From positions 13,764,001-13,828,000 of the forward strand of contig OZ018415.1 of the NCBI GenBank assembly GCA_963969595.1: a stretch of 64,000 nucleotides of DNA, read 5' to 3'. The position numbers and the translations under genes are program-made. Numbering within the stretch: position 1 is the first letter of the stretch; every line of letters begins with the position of its first letter. The stretch comes from Neckera pumila (taxonomy: Eukaryota; Streptophyta; Bryopsida; Hypnales; Neckeraceae). Below, piece after piece: positions 41,301 through 49,887 of this stretch. The notes beneath the pieces are model-generated. The model had not been told where the DNA came from and did no database searches. It was given only the letters and a program-made list of their open reading frames with translations.

Positions 41301-43242
41301 TGCCAAAAGAAGTGGATAACTTGTCTTCCTTGACCTCTCTCAAATTGAGTGGATGTTCAAGCTTGACGGCCTTGCCAAAGGAAGTGGGTAACTTGTCTTC
41401 CTTGACCACTCTAGATTTGAGACTTTGTTCAAGTTTGGCAACCTTGCCAAAAGGAGTGGGTAACTTGTCTTCATTGACCACTTTAGATTTGAGTGGATGT
41501 TCAAGCTTGACGGCCTTGCCAAAGGAAGTGGGGAACTTGTCTTCCTTGACCACTCTCAATTTGTGGAGTTGTTCAAGCTTGGCAACCTTGCCAGAAGATG
41601 TGGGTAACTTGTCTTCATTGACCACTCTAGATTTGAGATTTTGTTCAAGCTTGGCAACCTTGCCAAAGGAAGTGGGTAACTTGTCTTCCTTGACTACTCT
41701 GGATTTGGAAAAGTGTTCAAGTTTGGTGGCCTTGCCAGAGGAAGTGGGTAACTTATCTTCCTTGACCACTCTAGGTTTGAGATGGTGTCAAAGCTTGGCA
41801 GCCTTGCCAAAAGAAGTAGGTAACTTGTCTTCATTGACCACTCTCAATTTGTGGAGCTATTCGAGCTTAGTAGCTTTGCCAAAGGAAGTAGGGAACTTGT
41901 CTTTTTTAAGCACTCTAGAATTGAGTGGATGTTCAAGCTTGACGGCCTTGCCAAAGGAAGTGGGGAACTTGTCTTTCTTGACCAATCTCCATTTGAATAG
42001 ATGTTCAAGCTTGGTGGCCTTGCCAAAGGGAGTGGGGAACATGTCTTTCTTGACCACTCTAGAATTGAGAGGGTGTTCAAGCTTGGCGGCCTTGCCAAAG
42101 GAAGTGGGGAACTTGTCTATTTTGACCACTTTAGATTTGAGTGGATGTTCAAGTTTGGTGGCCTTACCAGAGGAAGTGGGGAGCTTGTCTTCTTTAACCA
42201 CTCTAGATTTGAATGGATGTTCAAGCCTGTTAGCCTTGCCAAAGGAATTGGAGAACTTGTCTTCTTTGGCCACTCTAGATTTGAGTGGATGTTCAAGCTT
42301 GTTAGCCTTGCCAAAGGAAGTGGGGAACTTGTCTTCTTTAACCACTTTAGATTTGAGTGGATGTTGAAGCTTGGCAACCTTGCCAAAGGAAGTGGGAAAC
42401 TTGTCTTCTTTGACCACTCTAGATTTGAATGGATGTTGAAGCTTGTTCGCCTTGCCAAAGGAAGTGGGGAACTCATTTCTTTTGACCACTCTAGAATTGA
42501 GTGGATGTTCAAGCTTGTTGGCCTTGCCGGAAGAAGTGGATAAATTGTCTTCATTGACCATTCTCAAATTGAATGGATGTTCAAGCTTGGTGACCTTGCC
42601 AAAAGAAGTGGGAAATTATCTTCCTTGGCTACTCTAGATTTGAGTGGATGTTCAAACTTGATGGCCACGCCAAAGGAAGTGGAGAATTTGTCTTCTTTAA
42701 CCACTCTAGATTTGAGTTTTTGTTTAAGCTTGGTGGCCTTGCCAATGGAAGTGGGGAACTTGTCTTCTTTGACCACTCTAGATTTGAGAGGGTGTTCAAG
42801 CTTGGTGGACTTACCAAAAGAAGTGGAGAAGTTGTCTTTTTTTATCACTCTAGATTTGAGTGGATGTTCAAGCTTGTTGCTATTGCCAGATGAAATAGAG
42901 AAGTTATATCATTTGAATTAGATCAACTTAGATGGGTGTAATTTATTAATTTCTTTACCAAAGAATGTAAGATATATAACTTCAATACGAATTCTTTCTT
43001 GGAAAAACTGTCCAAACTTAGAAGCCTATAAGTTGGTTGAATTGTCTTCACCAACATCTTTAGCTAGTCTTGGGAACAAATTTTTCTGCCTTGAAGGTAA
43101 TCTTCATGATGGAGTGCAATGTGATGGATGCAAAGTGACCCCTATAACTGGGCCTTGCTTTAGAGCAAAGGCCACTTTCAAAATTGATTATGATTTGTGC
43201 CTAGAATGTTTTACAAAATTGAAGCTATCGTTGGAAAATTAA
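32291..43242 (+). CDS. Kinase-NBS-LRR (PNL-type) immune receptor gene, four exons, 3' end damaged
   Basis: Exons by splice consensus and frame: 32291-32352, 33557-35099, 35245-36288, 36485-42367. The codon split across intron 1 (TG|G, Trp) and the phase-0 joins at introns 2 and 3 all keep one frame of about 2,843 residues. ATGs at 32258 and 32285 are also in frame, so the start could be up to 11 codons earlier. Predicted order: helical N-terminus (1-200), kinase (about 235-515), NB-ARC (about 540-880), a linker, then LRRs from about residue 1000. Kinase-NBS-LRR fusions are known from mosses as the PNL class of NLR immune receptors. I infer intracellular pathogen recognition with NB-ARC switching and kinase-linked output. 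The reading frame is broken at 42365; a ZZ finger lies beyond. It is probably a recently damaged or truncated allele. Confidence 0.85.
33557..35099 (+). CDS. Exon 2: helical N-terminal region and non-RD protein kinase
   Basis: The first 180 residues are predicted helical and rich in Leu/Lys (LEKCLRDIVQASSNKK, DLKFQYIFEELCYLQKK). The kinase follows: glycine loop GEGGYGDV (about residue 239), the ATP-binding lysine in CATKVLK (259), the catalytic loop HLDLKPAN (Asp about 356), the Mg motif VTDYGTSE (Asp 382), the activation-segment end GTQGYMSPEM, DVWSFAMI, and the terminal RPTF. The HRD arginine is Leu and DFG is DYG, so this is a non-RD kinase. The catalytic Lys and both Asp are present, so activity is possible. 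The exon ends at AGG|GTATGA. It resembles plant TKL/MLK-type kinases. Confidence 0.88.
35245..36288 (+). CDS. Exon 3: NB-ARC nucleotide-binding module
   Basis: 348 codons between acceptor TTGTACAG|GTGG and donor AAG|GTAATA. Motifs in order: P-loop GMGGIGKTTLAKA (about residue 570), kinase-2 LLILDDVN (about 646), RNBS-B TTIIITTRQW, GLPL as CNGLPLSLKVMGAFL, RNBS-D FLDMACFF, and MHD in EMHDQLRDMGR (852-854). FLDMACFF and the MHDQLRDMGR form are close to the TIR-NBS subclass rather than the CC-NBS subclass. All nucleotide-contact motifs are intact, so ADP/ATP switching is expected. Confidence 0.92.
36485..42367 (+). CDS. Exon 4: hyper-expanded leucine-rich repeat domain
   Basis: The exon starts after GAATGTAG|GATG. 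About 115 residues of linker (including ILDLIGFKFLKQLP) lead into a 24-residue plant LRR, L.LSGCSSL.ALPKEVGNL, repeated about 77 times before the first stop (TGA 42365-42367). The scaffold LxLxxCxxLxxLP is the form seen in TIR-NBS-type plant NLRs. Variation is concentrated in a few positions (S/N/R/W after LDL, T/V/A before LP), which would lie on the solvent-exposed ligand face. Units are 72 bp with no visible indels, and blocks of 5-7 units are themselves repeated. Typical plant NLRs have roughly 10-40 LRRs. It is read through one exon without introns. Confidence 0.92.
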   Translation, partial: DVEVLEGISLQGTMKHHVALLKHDQSFDFEKLRVLILRSIANNLEAHVDNLGLIFEIALQSSQLEAIIIGNSQNWTGLPHTFPANIAAMLSTKISDICGACASIKILDLIGFKFLKQLPKKFASSSTLLRLNLRGCSSLAALPKEVGNLSSIITLDLSLCSSLVALPKEVGNLTSLTTLNLSRCSRLAALPKEVGNLSSLTTLYLSRCLSLVALPKEVGNLSSLTTLDLRRCSTLAALPQEVGNLSLLTTLDLWGCSSLAALPKEVKNLSFLTTLNLGRCSRLETLPKEVGDLSSLTTLYSEKYLNLAALPKKIGNLSLLTTLDLRWSSNLASLPNEVGNLSSLTTLDLRGCSSLVALPIEVGNLSSLTTLDLSWCSNLATLPKEVGNLSSLTTLNLRKCSNLAALPHEVGNLSSLNILNLRECSSLATLPHKIGNLSFLTTLDLSRCSSLATLPHEMENLSSLSTLHLSFCSSLVALPMEAGNLSSLTTLDLRGCSSLATLPKEVGNLSSLTTLDLEKCSSLVALPKEIGNLSFLTTLDLSRCSSLATLPHEMGNLSSLSTLHLSFCSSLVALPMEAGNLSSLTTLDLRGCSSLATLPKEVGNLSSLTTLDLRGCLSLVDLPHEVGNLSLLIALDLSRCLSLAALPKEVGNLFFLTTLNLWSCSSLATLPKELGNLSSLTFVDLEKCSSLATLPEEVGNLSSLTTLDLRFCSSLVTLPKEVGNLSSLTTLDLSGCSSLTALPKEVGNLSSLTTLNLWNCSSLATLPEEVGNLSSLTILKLNGCSSLTALPKKVGNLSSLTTFNLWNCSSLATLPKEVGNLSSLTTLDLNGCSSLTALPKEVGNLSSLTTLYLSGCSSLTALPKEVGNLSSLTTLNLWNCSSLATLPEEVGNLSSLTILKLNGCSSLTALPKKVGNLSSLTTFNLWNCSSLATLPEEVGNLSSLTILELSGCSSLTALPEEVGNLSSLTTLDLSGCSSLTALPKEVGNLSSLTTLDLSGCSSLTALPKEVGNLSSLTTLNLWSCSSLVALPKEVGNLSSLTTLNLWNCSSLATLPEEVGNLSSLTILKLNGCSSLTALPKKVGNLSSLTTFNLWNCSSLATLPKEVGNLSSLTTLDLNGCSSLTALPKEVGNLSSLTTLYLSGCSSLTALPKEVGNLSSLTTLNLWSCSSLVALPKEVGNLSSLTTLNLWNCSSLATLPEEVGNLSSLTILKLNGCSSLTALPKKVGNLSSLTTFNLWNCSSLATLPKEVGNLSSLTTLDLNGCSSLTALPEEVGNLSSLTTLDLSGCSSLTALPKEVGNLSSLTTLDLSGCSSLTALPKEVGNLSSLTTLNLWSCSSLVALPKEVGNLSSLTTLNLWNCSSLATLPEEVGNLSSLTILKLNGCSSLTALPKKVGNLSSLTTFNLWNCSSLATLPEEVGNLSSLTILELSGCSSLTALPKEVGNLSSLTTLNLWNCSSLATLPKEVGNLSSLTTLNLRLCSSLTALPEEVGNLSSLTILELRFCSSLATLPKEVGNLSSLTTLDLSGCSSLTALPEEVGNLSSLTTLDLSGCSSLTALPKEVGNLSSLTTLDLSGCSSLATLPEEVGNLSSLTTLDLSGCSSLTALPKEVDNLSSLTSLKLSGCSSLTALPKEVGNLSSLTTLDLRLCSSLATLPKGVGNLSSLTTLDLSGCSSLTALPKEVGNLSSLTTLNLWSCSSLATLPEDVGNLSSLTTLDLRFCSSLATLPKEVGNLSSLTTLDLEKCSSLVALPEEVGNLSSLTTLGLRWCQSLAALPKEVGNLSSLTTLNLWSYSSLVALPKEVGNLSFLSTLELSGCSSLTALPKEVGNLSFLTNLHLNRCSSLVALPKGVGNMSFLTTLELRGCSSLAALPKEVGNLSILTTLDLSGCSSLVALPEEVGSLSSLTTLDLNGCSSLLALPKELENLSSLATLDLSGCSSLLALPKEVGNLSSLTTLDLSGC
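36835..42900 (+). repeat. 72-bp coding tandem array, about 84 units, with higher-order repeats
   Basis: The unit GGATGTTCAAGCTTG...AAGAAGTGGG recurs every 72 bp. A diagnostic variant with AAAAAAAGTGGG occurs at 38857, 39217, 39721, 40153 and 40657, spacings of 360, 504, 432 and 504 bp (5, 7, 6 and 7 units). This shows block duplication on top of unit duplication. Homogeneity is highest at about 38.7-41.5 kb and falls at both ends, as expected from unequal crossing-over. Because the period is a multiple of three, long frames also appear antisense and out of frame. Confidence 0.95.
42368..43242 (+). pseudogene. Damaged 3' end of the receptor: last LRRs and ZZ-type zinc-finger relic
   Basis: After the TGA at 42365 the LRR frame continues, meets a second TGA exactly 72 bp later (42437-42439), loses one base near 42612-42617, and then continues in the shifted frame through more LRRs to a TAG (42919-42921). 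The same frame then reads on to the TAA at 43240-43242. The end has HDGVQCDGC...PITGPCF and IDYDLCLECF, the signature of a ZZ zinc finger (a protein-interaction module). The central CxxC pair of a normal ZZ is missing (AKAT in its place) and the His pair is absent, so the finger is incomplete. Downstream of 43242 I see no further coding. Confidence 0.75.
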
Positions 43243-43325
43243 AGCCAATGATAAATTATGGTAGTGGTTTGTAGGAAGATTTTATGTATAGTATATGATT
43301 GAACTTTGGATTGTGTAGACAATTT

Positions 43326-44350
43326 CACTAGAAGAAAAATGTATTTGCCTCAACCGGCTAAAATGCAACTAAGTGTCATATGCAACTAGTCTACGACTGC
43401 AACTCTCTCTATTTGCACCAAATCTTACTTCGTTGTTTTGCATGATTGTTTTACATCATCAATTCATTTCTTTAGTCGTGATGTAGTCGTAGAATGAAGT
43501 GTTAAATATTGTTTTAGTTGCAAAGCAATTGTAGAATGAAGTGTAAGATTACGAGAGTTGTACTTGAGTTCAAATTTAGATTTTAGAATGATTGTGAGCT
43601 ATTTGCCATCCACTATTCATCACAATTGTTGATGTGGACAAGTCTACACTCTATGGAATCCATCATGTTGATTTGCAATTGCAAAAAACAACTAGGAAAC
43701 AATTAGAAAATGACTAGGAAACAATTTCAATCGTAAAATGATAGTAGTCATTCCCTAGTTGTTTTGTAGTTATATCCTAGTGGTTTTGTGGTTGTTTTGT
43801 AGTTGTATCCCAATTGTTTTGTAGTTGTTGTGTAATTGTTTTGTAATTGTTTTGTAGTTGTGTCCTAGTCCTTTTGTATTTGTTTTGTAGTTGTTTCCAA
43901 ATTCATTTCCCAATTGTCTTATATCAATCATCACATATCAATCATCAAGAATACCAGTAAGTTAGACTTATAAGACTTATATAATGTTGTATTCTTATGT
44001 AATGAATTTTGGTAATAGAATTCTAAGATTTCTACAATTTGTAGAAATCTAAAAATATTTGAAATCCAAGAAATTTTAAGACCTATGAAATTGTTTAACG
44101 ATGAATTGAAAACGAGTCACAACCACATCAGCAAGCAAATACTATAAAAAACAATCATGTCAAAAGAGTTCATCGATGAAGTTCCAAATAGACTATCAAA
44201 TGAGAAATATTTTGTGACTACAAATTCCAGATGCAAGTTGTCTATTGCAATTGCGGGTCTCTAAATTATCACCAATTGCAAATGACTAATGCAACTAACA
44301 AATCGGTTGCTCTTTGTAGTCACAAAATCCCTCAATTTTTTCTTGTATTT
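43326..44350. mobile_element. Possible decayed CACTA-like element
   Basis: The left text CACTAGAAGAAAAATG and the right text TTTTTTCTTGTATTT resemble the common plant CACTACAAGAAAA terminus and its complement, the right end being mutated. Inside are repeated GTAGAATGAAGTGT and TTGCAACTA motifs. No clear 3-bp duplication, so the call is weak. Confidence 0.3.
43740..43900. repeat. GTTGTTTTGTAGTTGT-type minisatellite
   Basis: About eight degenerate copies of a 16-22-bp motif (TTTTGTAGTTGTATCC, TTTTGTAGTTGTTTCC and similar). AT/GT-rich, no coding. Confidence 0.7.
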
Positions 44351-45483
44351 ATTGCAATCCGTAGAAGATTATTTATAAAATTTGGTTATATGGATTGCAG
44401 TTAGAGCTAAGATGTGTATTGTTCTCTTTTCATTTTTATTTTTTATTTAAGAGTGTTGAATCATTGAATTATAGCAATTCTTTTGAATGTATAATTGTAG
44501 GCCATGCAAAAGCACATTCTATCAATATTGTATCATGTCAATAATTATGTAGCACTAGTAAAACAACAAATGATGTACCAATGACTCTATGAGTGCCTAA
44601 ACACTCTTGTTACATATAAATTAAACATACAAGTGAATGTGAGCTCTCAATTTGTCACTTGGGGCTTATGATTTTTTTTTTCCTTGTTTTTCATAGGTTT
44701 AAGTTGAATATAATATACAAAAAAGTTCAAAAAAGAGTATAAAACCAAAATAGGTATGTCACAAGCCAATACAATATTTGGATTTAAATAGAATGTTTTG
44801 TCCAAAGTAAACCTAAATCCCACAAGTGAATAAGGTAGAAATCCAAAATTTGTATAAACTACAGATATTAATTATTAAGTAAATAGTGCCTAAGTTTCCT
44901 AAACCTACCATGCATGTGACAGATTATAGCTAAATTGGTCAAAGGGCACCCATGTGAGAATCCTAAATCAATTTGCAAAGAAAGGTTTCAATTCCCTTGT
45001 CGATTCACGGATTAGTAGTAATCTCAATTGTTAGCTTGTGAGTATTACGAACTCAAGACAGACCAGTGAAAAAGTAACTACAATCAAAGTATGGTGCTCT
45101 AAAATGAAATCACACTAGGGATTCAATGGCAGAATTGATTTGTCAAAATTTTATTTTGTGTAAAAGATTCTCTAGTTACTAGTAATTAAAGAAAGTAGTA
45201 AGATTTGATTCTCCTTCTTTATGTGTATAGAGTAAAAATATGAGCCTACACATCTTTTGTGAAATTCCATCAGAGGTTCCATAAAAAAATTTGGAATTTT
45301 TTAATACTCAGAAGATCCTCTTCCAAACAATCAACCGCCAAAACCTATAATCGAAAATTCCTAAAAATTACCTTAATTGCAATAATCTTATTAAAAATTA
45401 ATATAGTTTCTTATAGGTAAATAATACACTCCAACAAGTTTCATGACATTCTAACATCCAAAATATCCGAACTAGACCCGTCC
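44351..45483. other. AT-rich non-coding stretch
   Basis: Nothing supported here. It ends where the left arm of the long inverted repeat begins. Confidence 0.5.
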
Positions 45484-46262
45484 AAGAAATTAAGCAAACA
45501 CTGAGAGGAGCAAAATGGCAGAAGGAGGAAACCTTGACAACCTTATCAATGACCTTCAGTTTGAAGTGGGTTCACTAAAATCCACTCTTTCCCAGTTAAC
45601 TCACCTCAATTGCATGGTTAAATTAGGGCCGAGAACTAGAGTGGGTAAGACAAAAAGTCAGGCCAGTTTTAAAACTAGGATCCTAAAGTAAAAGTCTAGA
45701 GGTTTCCAAAAAGATAAAACACATAGAAATTGGAGTTAAAACAAAGAAGTTACAAGTTGATGAAGTTTCGCTTAAAAATTGGATGAACAACACCTAGAAT
45801 CATCGAAAAAGGGGTAAAATCCAAAATCCAAAAAGTAAAAGTAATTTAGAAGATAAAGGTGAAAATAAAAGTCAATTTGGGAATATAAATTAATGGTAAT
45901 TGGCGGAGTTTAAAACATTGATTAATGGCCATACTTCATCCATAAATAACTTTTTATATGAAAAGTCAATTCAGAAAATAGAATAATAATTTGGGAAGGT
46001 CAAAGTAAACTTATCAAATTATAAGTGTAAAATCAACCAAGATCAATAAAAATCCAATGAATTTTTATCATCAGGATAAATATAGATTAACAAGGTAAAT
46101 TAGGATAAAACTGTATTAAATAAAAATTTAGAAGAGAAAACAAATAGGAGTAACTTAGGGGATTCTAGAACCAATCCAAACTTGAAAAATACTTAATTAA
46201 CCCAACAAAATCAAAGGATGAAGTTTGGAACAAGGATTGACTAAAGTCAAGGACATTCTATT

Positions 46263-49200
46263 TGTCGTACGCGCAATCTAGGCGTAAGTATCCTTAACAC
46301 ATAAACGTGCCAAGATAACACGAAATATCGTCCCAGGGGATTTCCGGATTCTATGTAGTATGTTCTAGCTATCCGGCTTTTCTATCTTTCTTTCTTCTCA
46401 CTTACTTTCTCTTTTTCCGGATCTTCTCACGATCCGAACACTAACTTATCCAGAATCCGGCTTACGTCTCTTCTTCCAATCCGATTTTCAATACCTCTGT
46501 TTTACCCTCAGAGGGTCCACTATTGATCTTGTAGAGGGGTAGGGATTCACCACTCGTTGTTCTCCTATAATTCTAACAAACACAACCAAAAACACCCAAG
46601 TGCTCAATCAATTGTAGCAAGACAAGAAGATCCGGATCCTCACAACTCCCGAATGGTAAATTCGGAAAGACAGGTCACTCAGGAATACTTCACTCTTTCT
46701 AACTACAACGACAGATCTCAGAGTCAAGTATAAGGGAGTGTGATCTTTCTAGAGGTTGGATGAATCCTAAGGTTGGCAGATCTTCCGGACAGGTGGGAAT
46801 TTCCTCAGGCGGGCGCTTACCTCCGCACGGCTTGACAACCGGACTCGCTTCCCCGCTACTCAGATCCGGACTACTATCGTAGTAATTTAAAGACACAATG
46901 CTCAGCTCCTAAGTCAACAATCCAACAACATTACAATAGCACACTCCTGACTTAGACCATATTCTCCTAAATCCGGATTCCTCCTCACCCGTCCTTTCCT
47001 TCCAGCACCCAGACCACAAGGCAACACAATCCGGATACAATGATAAAGCCAAACTGCATGCCCAATGGCTTTAGATTTCGAAAAGGGAATGAAGTACAAA
47101 TGAATATCAACTAGGAGGGAATGAGGGGCAACTAACTTGCCCGCCCTTAAAAACCCAAATCAAAATCAAAGTCAACATCCTAAAAACAACAAAAGGCAGC
47201 CCTTAAATCCAAGCAACTACAAACACACCAAGGAAATCCCGATTTAACCGGAAAGTCCTTATCCCTAAACTTCCGGAATCCGGGCCCATGCTAGGATTCC
47301 GGTTCCGGAACTAACTAACTAAATTCTAATCCACCTCCACAAGTAGCCCCCTTTGAACTACTTGGTCACCCGAGACTTCTTTGAACTCCCTACTCCCGGC
47401 TTGGTTGTCGGTTTGCCAGAACCTTTAGCTGGCGTCATCTTAGCAGCTCGAGGCGGATTCTGCCGGGTCGCAGGAGACGTCTCCTCCTCATCCGTTTCCT
47501 CCTCAGACTCAGTAGCGGATTCAAACTCACCGGACTTAGAGTCTTCGATCTCTTGCTTCGCTGACTTCTTACCTTCCGGCTTCCGCTTCTCTGACTTCCG
47601 AAGCTTCAGTTGCTTCTCAGGTTCCACCACCTCCAGTTCTTCATCCGGATCCGAGAACTCAACCTCCACTATCTCCGTCTTCTTGCTTTTCCGGGTATCC
47701 GGCTTGAGTTCCGGTCTTGTCTCTGGAACCGGATCTCCTAAATTGATCAGTTCTGGCTTTCGTGCTGGTGATGGCTCCGCCATGTGAGGGAACTTCTCCG
47801 GATGCTCCCTTGCCGGATTTATCATTCCCATGTCTTCTAAGAGGTCCCTTCGGATTGGCATTCTCTGCCCTGTCTTTCCGGATCTCGCCGGAGATTGTGA
47901 GGCAGGACTAAAAGTACTCACGGTCCCCCACTTCTGAAATTGACTCGAGGAAGGTATCTGGGGTAGCTTGAAGAGAGACTTCAAGCCCGGATCTTCTTTT
48001 GTTCCGGAAGTTCCGGCTCCGTACTTGACTGGCGACTCACTAAAGATATTCGAAAGTGGTCCAAACTCGTCTTTGGCCACATCCAGAGGTCTTAGCAGCT
48101 GTCGCATCTCCTCCAAAACGATCTTCATCTTGGCTTCGTAATCGACCAATACCTGCAACACTCGAGATCCAGTGACAATGCCGTCGTTATCGAGTTTCTT
48201 CGTAAAAAGTGCGGCCCAAATGACCAGATGTTCCGGTTGTTCTACCAACCCTTTCAAATCCCGGACGAGCTTCAGGGCATCCGTCTCCTTCTTCTGGGCT
48301 GAGATAGACTGTCCCTCCGTCCAGTGAAACTTGTTCCTGTAGTGGTCCCGTTCCGCCCTCAGCTGTGCGATCTCCTGGTCTTTCACTTGGAGTAATGCCG
48401 AATCAGGTCTCTTCCGGATTTCATTGAAGATCTGATCCGTCTCCACGTTCAATTCGCTGGCGACGCCCGTGATCACCCCTGCCATCTCTGCGTGCATCTT
48501 CCTGCATTGTGCCATCCACCGGGCTCCGGCATCATAAAAGTCGGAGACATCCGAGTATTTCGACAACGGTTGGTTCAGGATCGGATTTAATTCCGGTACG
48601 TCCAGACTCGCTCTTCGTGAGTCCGGATTGGTTACTTTATGCCGTGTCTTCTTCTCCAATGGCTTCGGTTCCGACTGCTCTTCCTCTTCCTCTTCTTCTT
48701 CAGTCGCCTCTCCCGTCGGCTTCAACTCCTCCGTGAATCCGTATTTCAGGATTTGCATTCCGATCTCATACGCAACTTGTTCCGCTGGGGTCACGTAATC
48801 ATAATAATGATACATGTGGAACAAGTAAGTACTGAGGGGACTCTGCTTGGCCTTGTCGACCACCATCGCCATCTTCTTGACCTTCTGGTGAATTAGCCCC
48901 GCCCAGTTCACGACCCGGCCTTTCAGTGTGCCGAAAATCGTATTTGCCACTGTGACCGTAACTCTCGTCGGCTTTTCCGGATACACTATGGGAATCAGGA
49001 AATTCAGTAACCTCCTATGACGCTCATTGATACAATCACTAACGGAAAAACCCTCCTTATGGTGCGGTGGTTTCTTGAATTTTCCCTCATAAAACTTATC
49101 CGACCGGGTTGCGCTCCCGGATCCGGACTGCGTCAACCCGTAAGTTTCCGCCCACATTCCTTCCGTCCAGGATGACAACCGCCCTCTTGGCATCGGCTCG

Positions 49201-49887
49201 TACTGGTTCGGCGCCCCAAAAACTAACTCACGAAGAAAATCTTTGCTTCTCACAGTCCAGGGTTTCCGGATGAACCCTATACACCCTACTCTGGACAAAT
49301 CTTCCTCTAACTCTGAACGTTCACCGAAGTCAGACGGAATGATCGGATATAAGAGCTTGACAGACGGAACTGTCTTCGGCCCTGGCGCGGACGTTTCCGC
49401 CATTGAACTCTAATCCGGTGCAATTGGCACCCTCCTTTCCTTCTCTCCCTATCCGGCCTAACTCACCACTCTTTCACTCTTCTAAGAGAAAGCGCGCTCC
49501 AAACCTGCAAACACACACCTTCTCGAGCGGAAGAAAGAGGGAGAAGGATGAGAAGGTTGTCTGTTTAAGTACCTGGCCAGCGACCGACATCCGTTAATTT
49601 AGTCATTTAATGCGCCGCCTTTCGTAAACGGACCCCTACTTCTCGTAGGCCGGACCCCTAGTTCATAGGTTTGGCCGGAATCCGGATCTCCTTCCGGTTT
49701 CCGGATTCCGGTAAGAGTCTATATCTTACTTCTTCTACAAATTTTTGTGAGCCGGAACTTCCTGACTACCTAGTTTCTACTAAATGTTCCGGTTCACGGT
49801 TCTACTACCCCAAAATTTCAAAAATATTTACGGAATTGATCTTAAACTAATCCGGATTTCTAAATAATGATATTGCATGCTCCCACA
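46263..49887 (-). mobile_element. 3,625-bp unclassified insertion element with one large ORF
   Basis: It is bounded by a 5-bp duplication CTATT (46258-46262 and 49888-49892). It starts TGTCGTACGCGC and ends CATGCTCCCACA, so it has TG...CA (TGT...ACA) ends. The other arm of the fold-back repeat shows the uninterrupted sequence, which proves insertion. I compared the first and last 350 bp and see neither long direct repeats (LTRs) nor long inverted repeats. The whole element is rich in CCGG/TCCGGA strings and higher in GC than its surroundings. Candidates are an LTR-retroelement relative that lost its LTR identity, a Ginger-like DNA transposon (TGT...ACA, 4-5-bp duplication), or something undescribed. 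Confidence 0.75.
47358..49403 (-). CDS. 681-residue mobile-element protein, gag-like or transposon protein of unknown role
   Basis: An intact frame from ATG 49403 to a stop at 47358, the only long ORF of the 3.6-kb element. The N-terminal 230 residues look globular (LREL, RGRLSSWTEGMWAETYGL, LNFLIPIVYP, GRVVNWAGLIHQKVKKM). Their pattern faintly recalls the putative plant transposon protein domain found next to plant retroelements; this is a resemblance by eye only. A Glu run (about residue 235-245), a coiled coil (KDQEIAQLRAERDHYRNKF) and a long Ser/Pro/Lys/Glu-rich tail ending SKKSRVTK follow. No reverse transcriptase, integrase, protease, DDE triad or zinc knuckle is visible. Intactness implies a recent insertion. 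It could be a structural (gag-like) or DNA-binding protein of a non-autonomous element. Confidence 0.7.
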   Translation of the reverse strand: MAETSAPGPKTVPSVKLLYPIIPSDFGERSELEEDLSRVGCIGFIRKPWTVRSKDFLRELVFGAPNQYEPMPRGRLSSWTEGMWAETYGLTQSGSGSATRSDKFYEGKFKKPPHHKEGFSVSDCINERHRRLLNFLIPIVYPEKPTRVTVTVANTIFGTLKGRVVNWAGLIHQKVKKMAMVVDKAKQSPLSTYLFHMYHYYDYVTPAEQVAYEIGMQILKYGFTEELKPTGEATEEEEEEEEQSEPKPLEKKTRHKVTNPDSRRASLDVPELNPILNQPLSKYSDVSDFYDAGARWMAQCRKMHAEMAGVITGVASELNVETDQIFNEIRKRPDSALLQVKDQEIAQLRAERDHYRNKFHWTEGQSISAQKKETDALKLVRDLKGLVEQPEHLVIWAALFTKKLDNDGIVTGSRVLQVLVDYEAKMKIVLEEMRQLLRPLDVAKDEFGPLSNIFSESPVKYGAGTSGTKEDPGLKSLFKLPQIPSSSQFQKWGTVSTFSPASQSPARSGKTGQRMPIRRDLLEDMGMINPAREHPEKFPHMAEPSPARKPELINLGDPVPETRPELKPDTRKSKKTEIVEVEFSDPDEELEVVEPEKQLKLRKSEKRKPEGKKSAKQEIEDSKSGEFESATESEEETDEEETSPATRQNPPRAAKMTPAKGSGKPTTKPGVGSSKKSRVTK

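Noticed and set aside
37381..41769. A 1,462-codon open frame on the minus strand, the second longest in the window
   Set aside because: It is exactly antisense to the LRR array. A 72-bp unit without an antisense stop yields an endless frame by repetition. No independent motif or splice or start context.
36835..42900. CRISPR-like or satellite array
   Set aside because: Regular 72-bp periodicity is coding: third-position changes, conserved Leu/Cys/Pro positions and an open sense frame mark it as LRR.
46263..49887. LTR retrotransposon with identifiable LTRs
   Set aside because: TG...CA ends and the 5-bp duplication suggested it, but the left and right 350 bp show no direct-repeat similarity and no polymerase or integrase is encoded.
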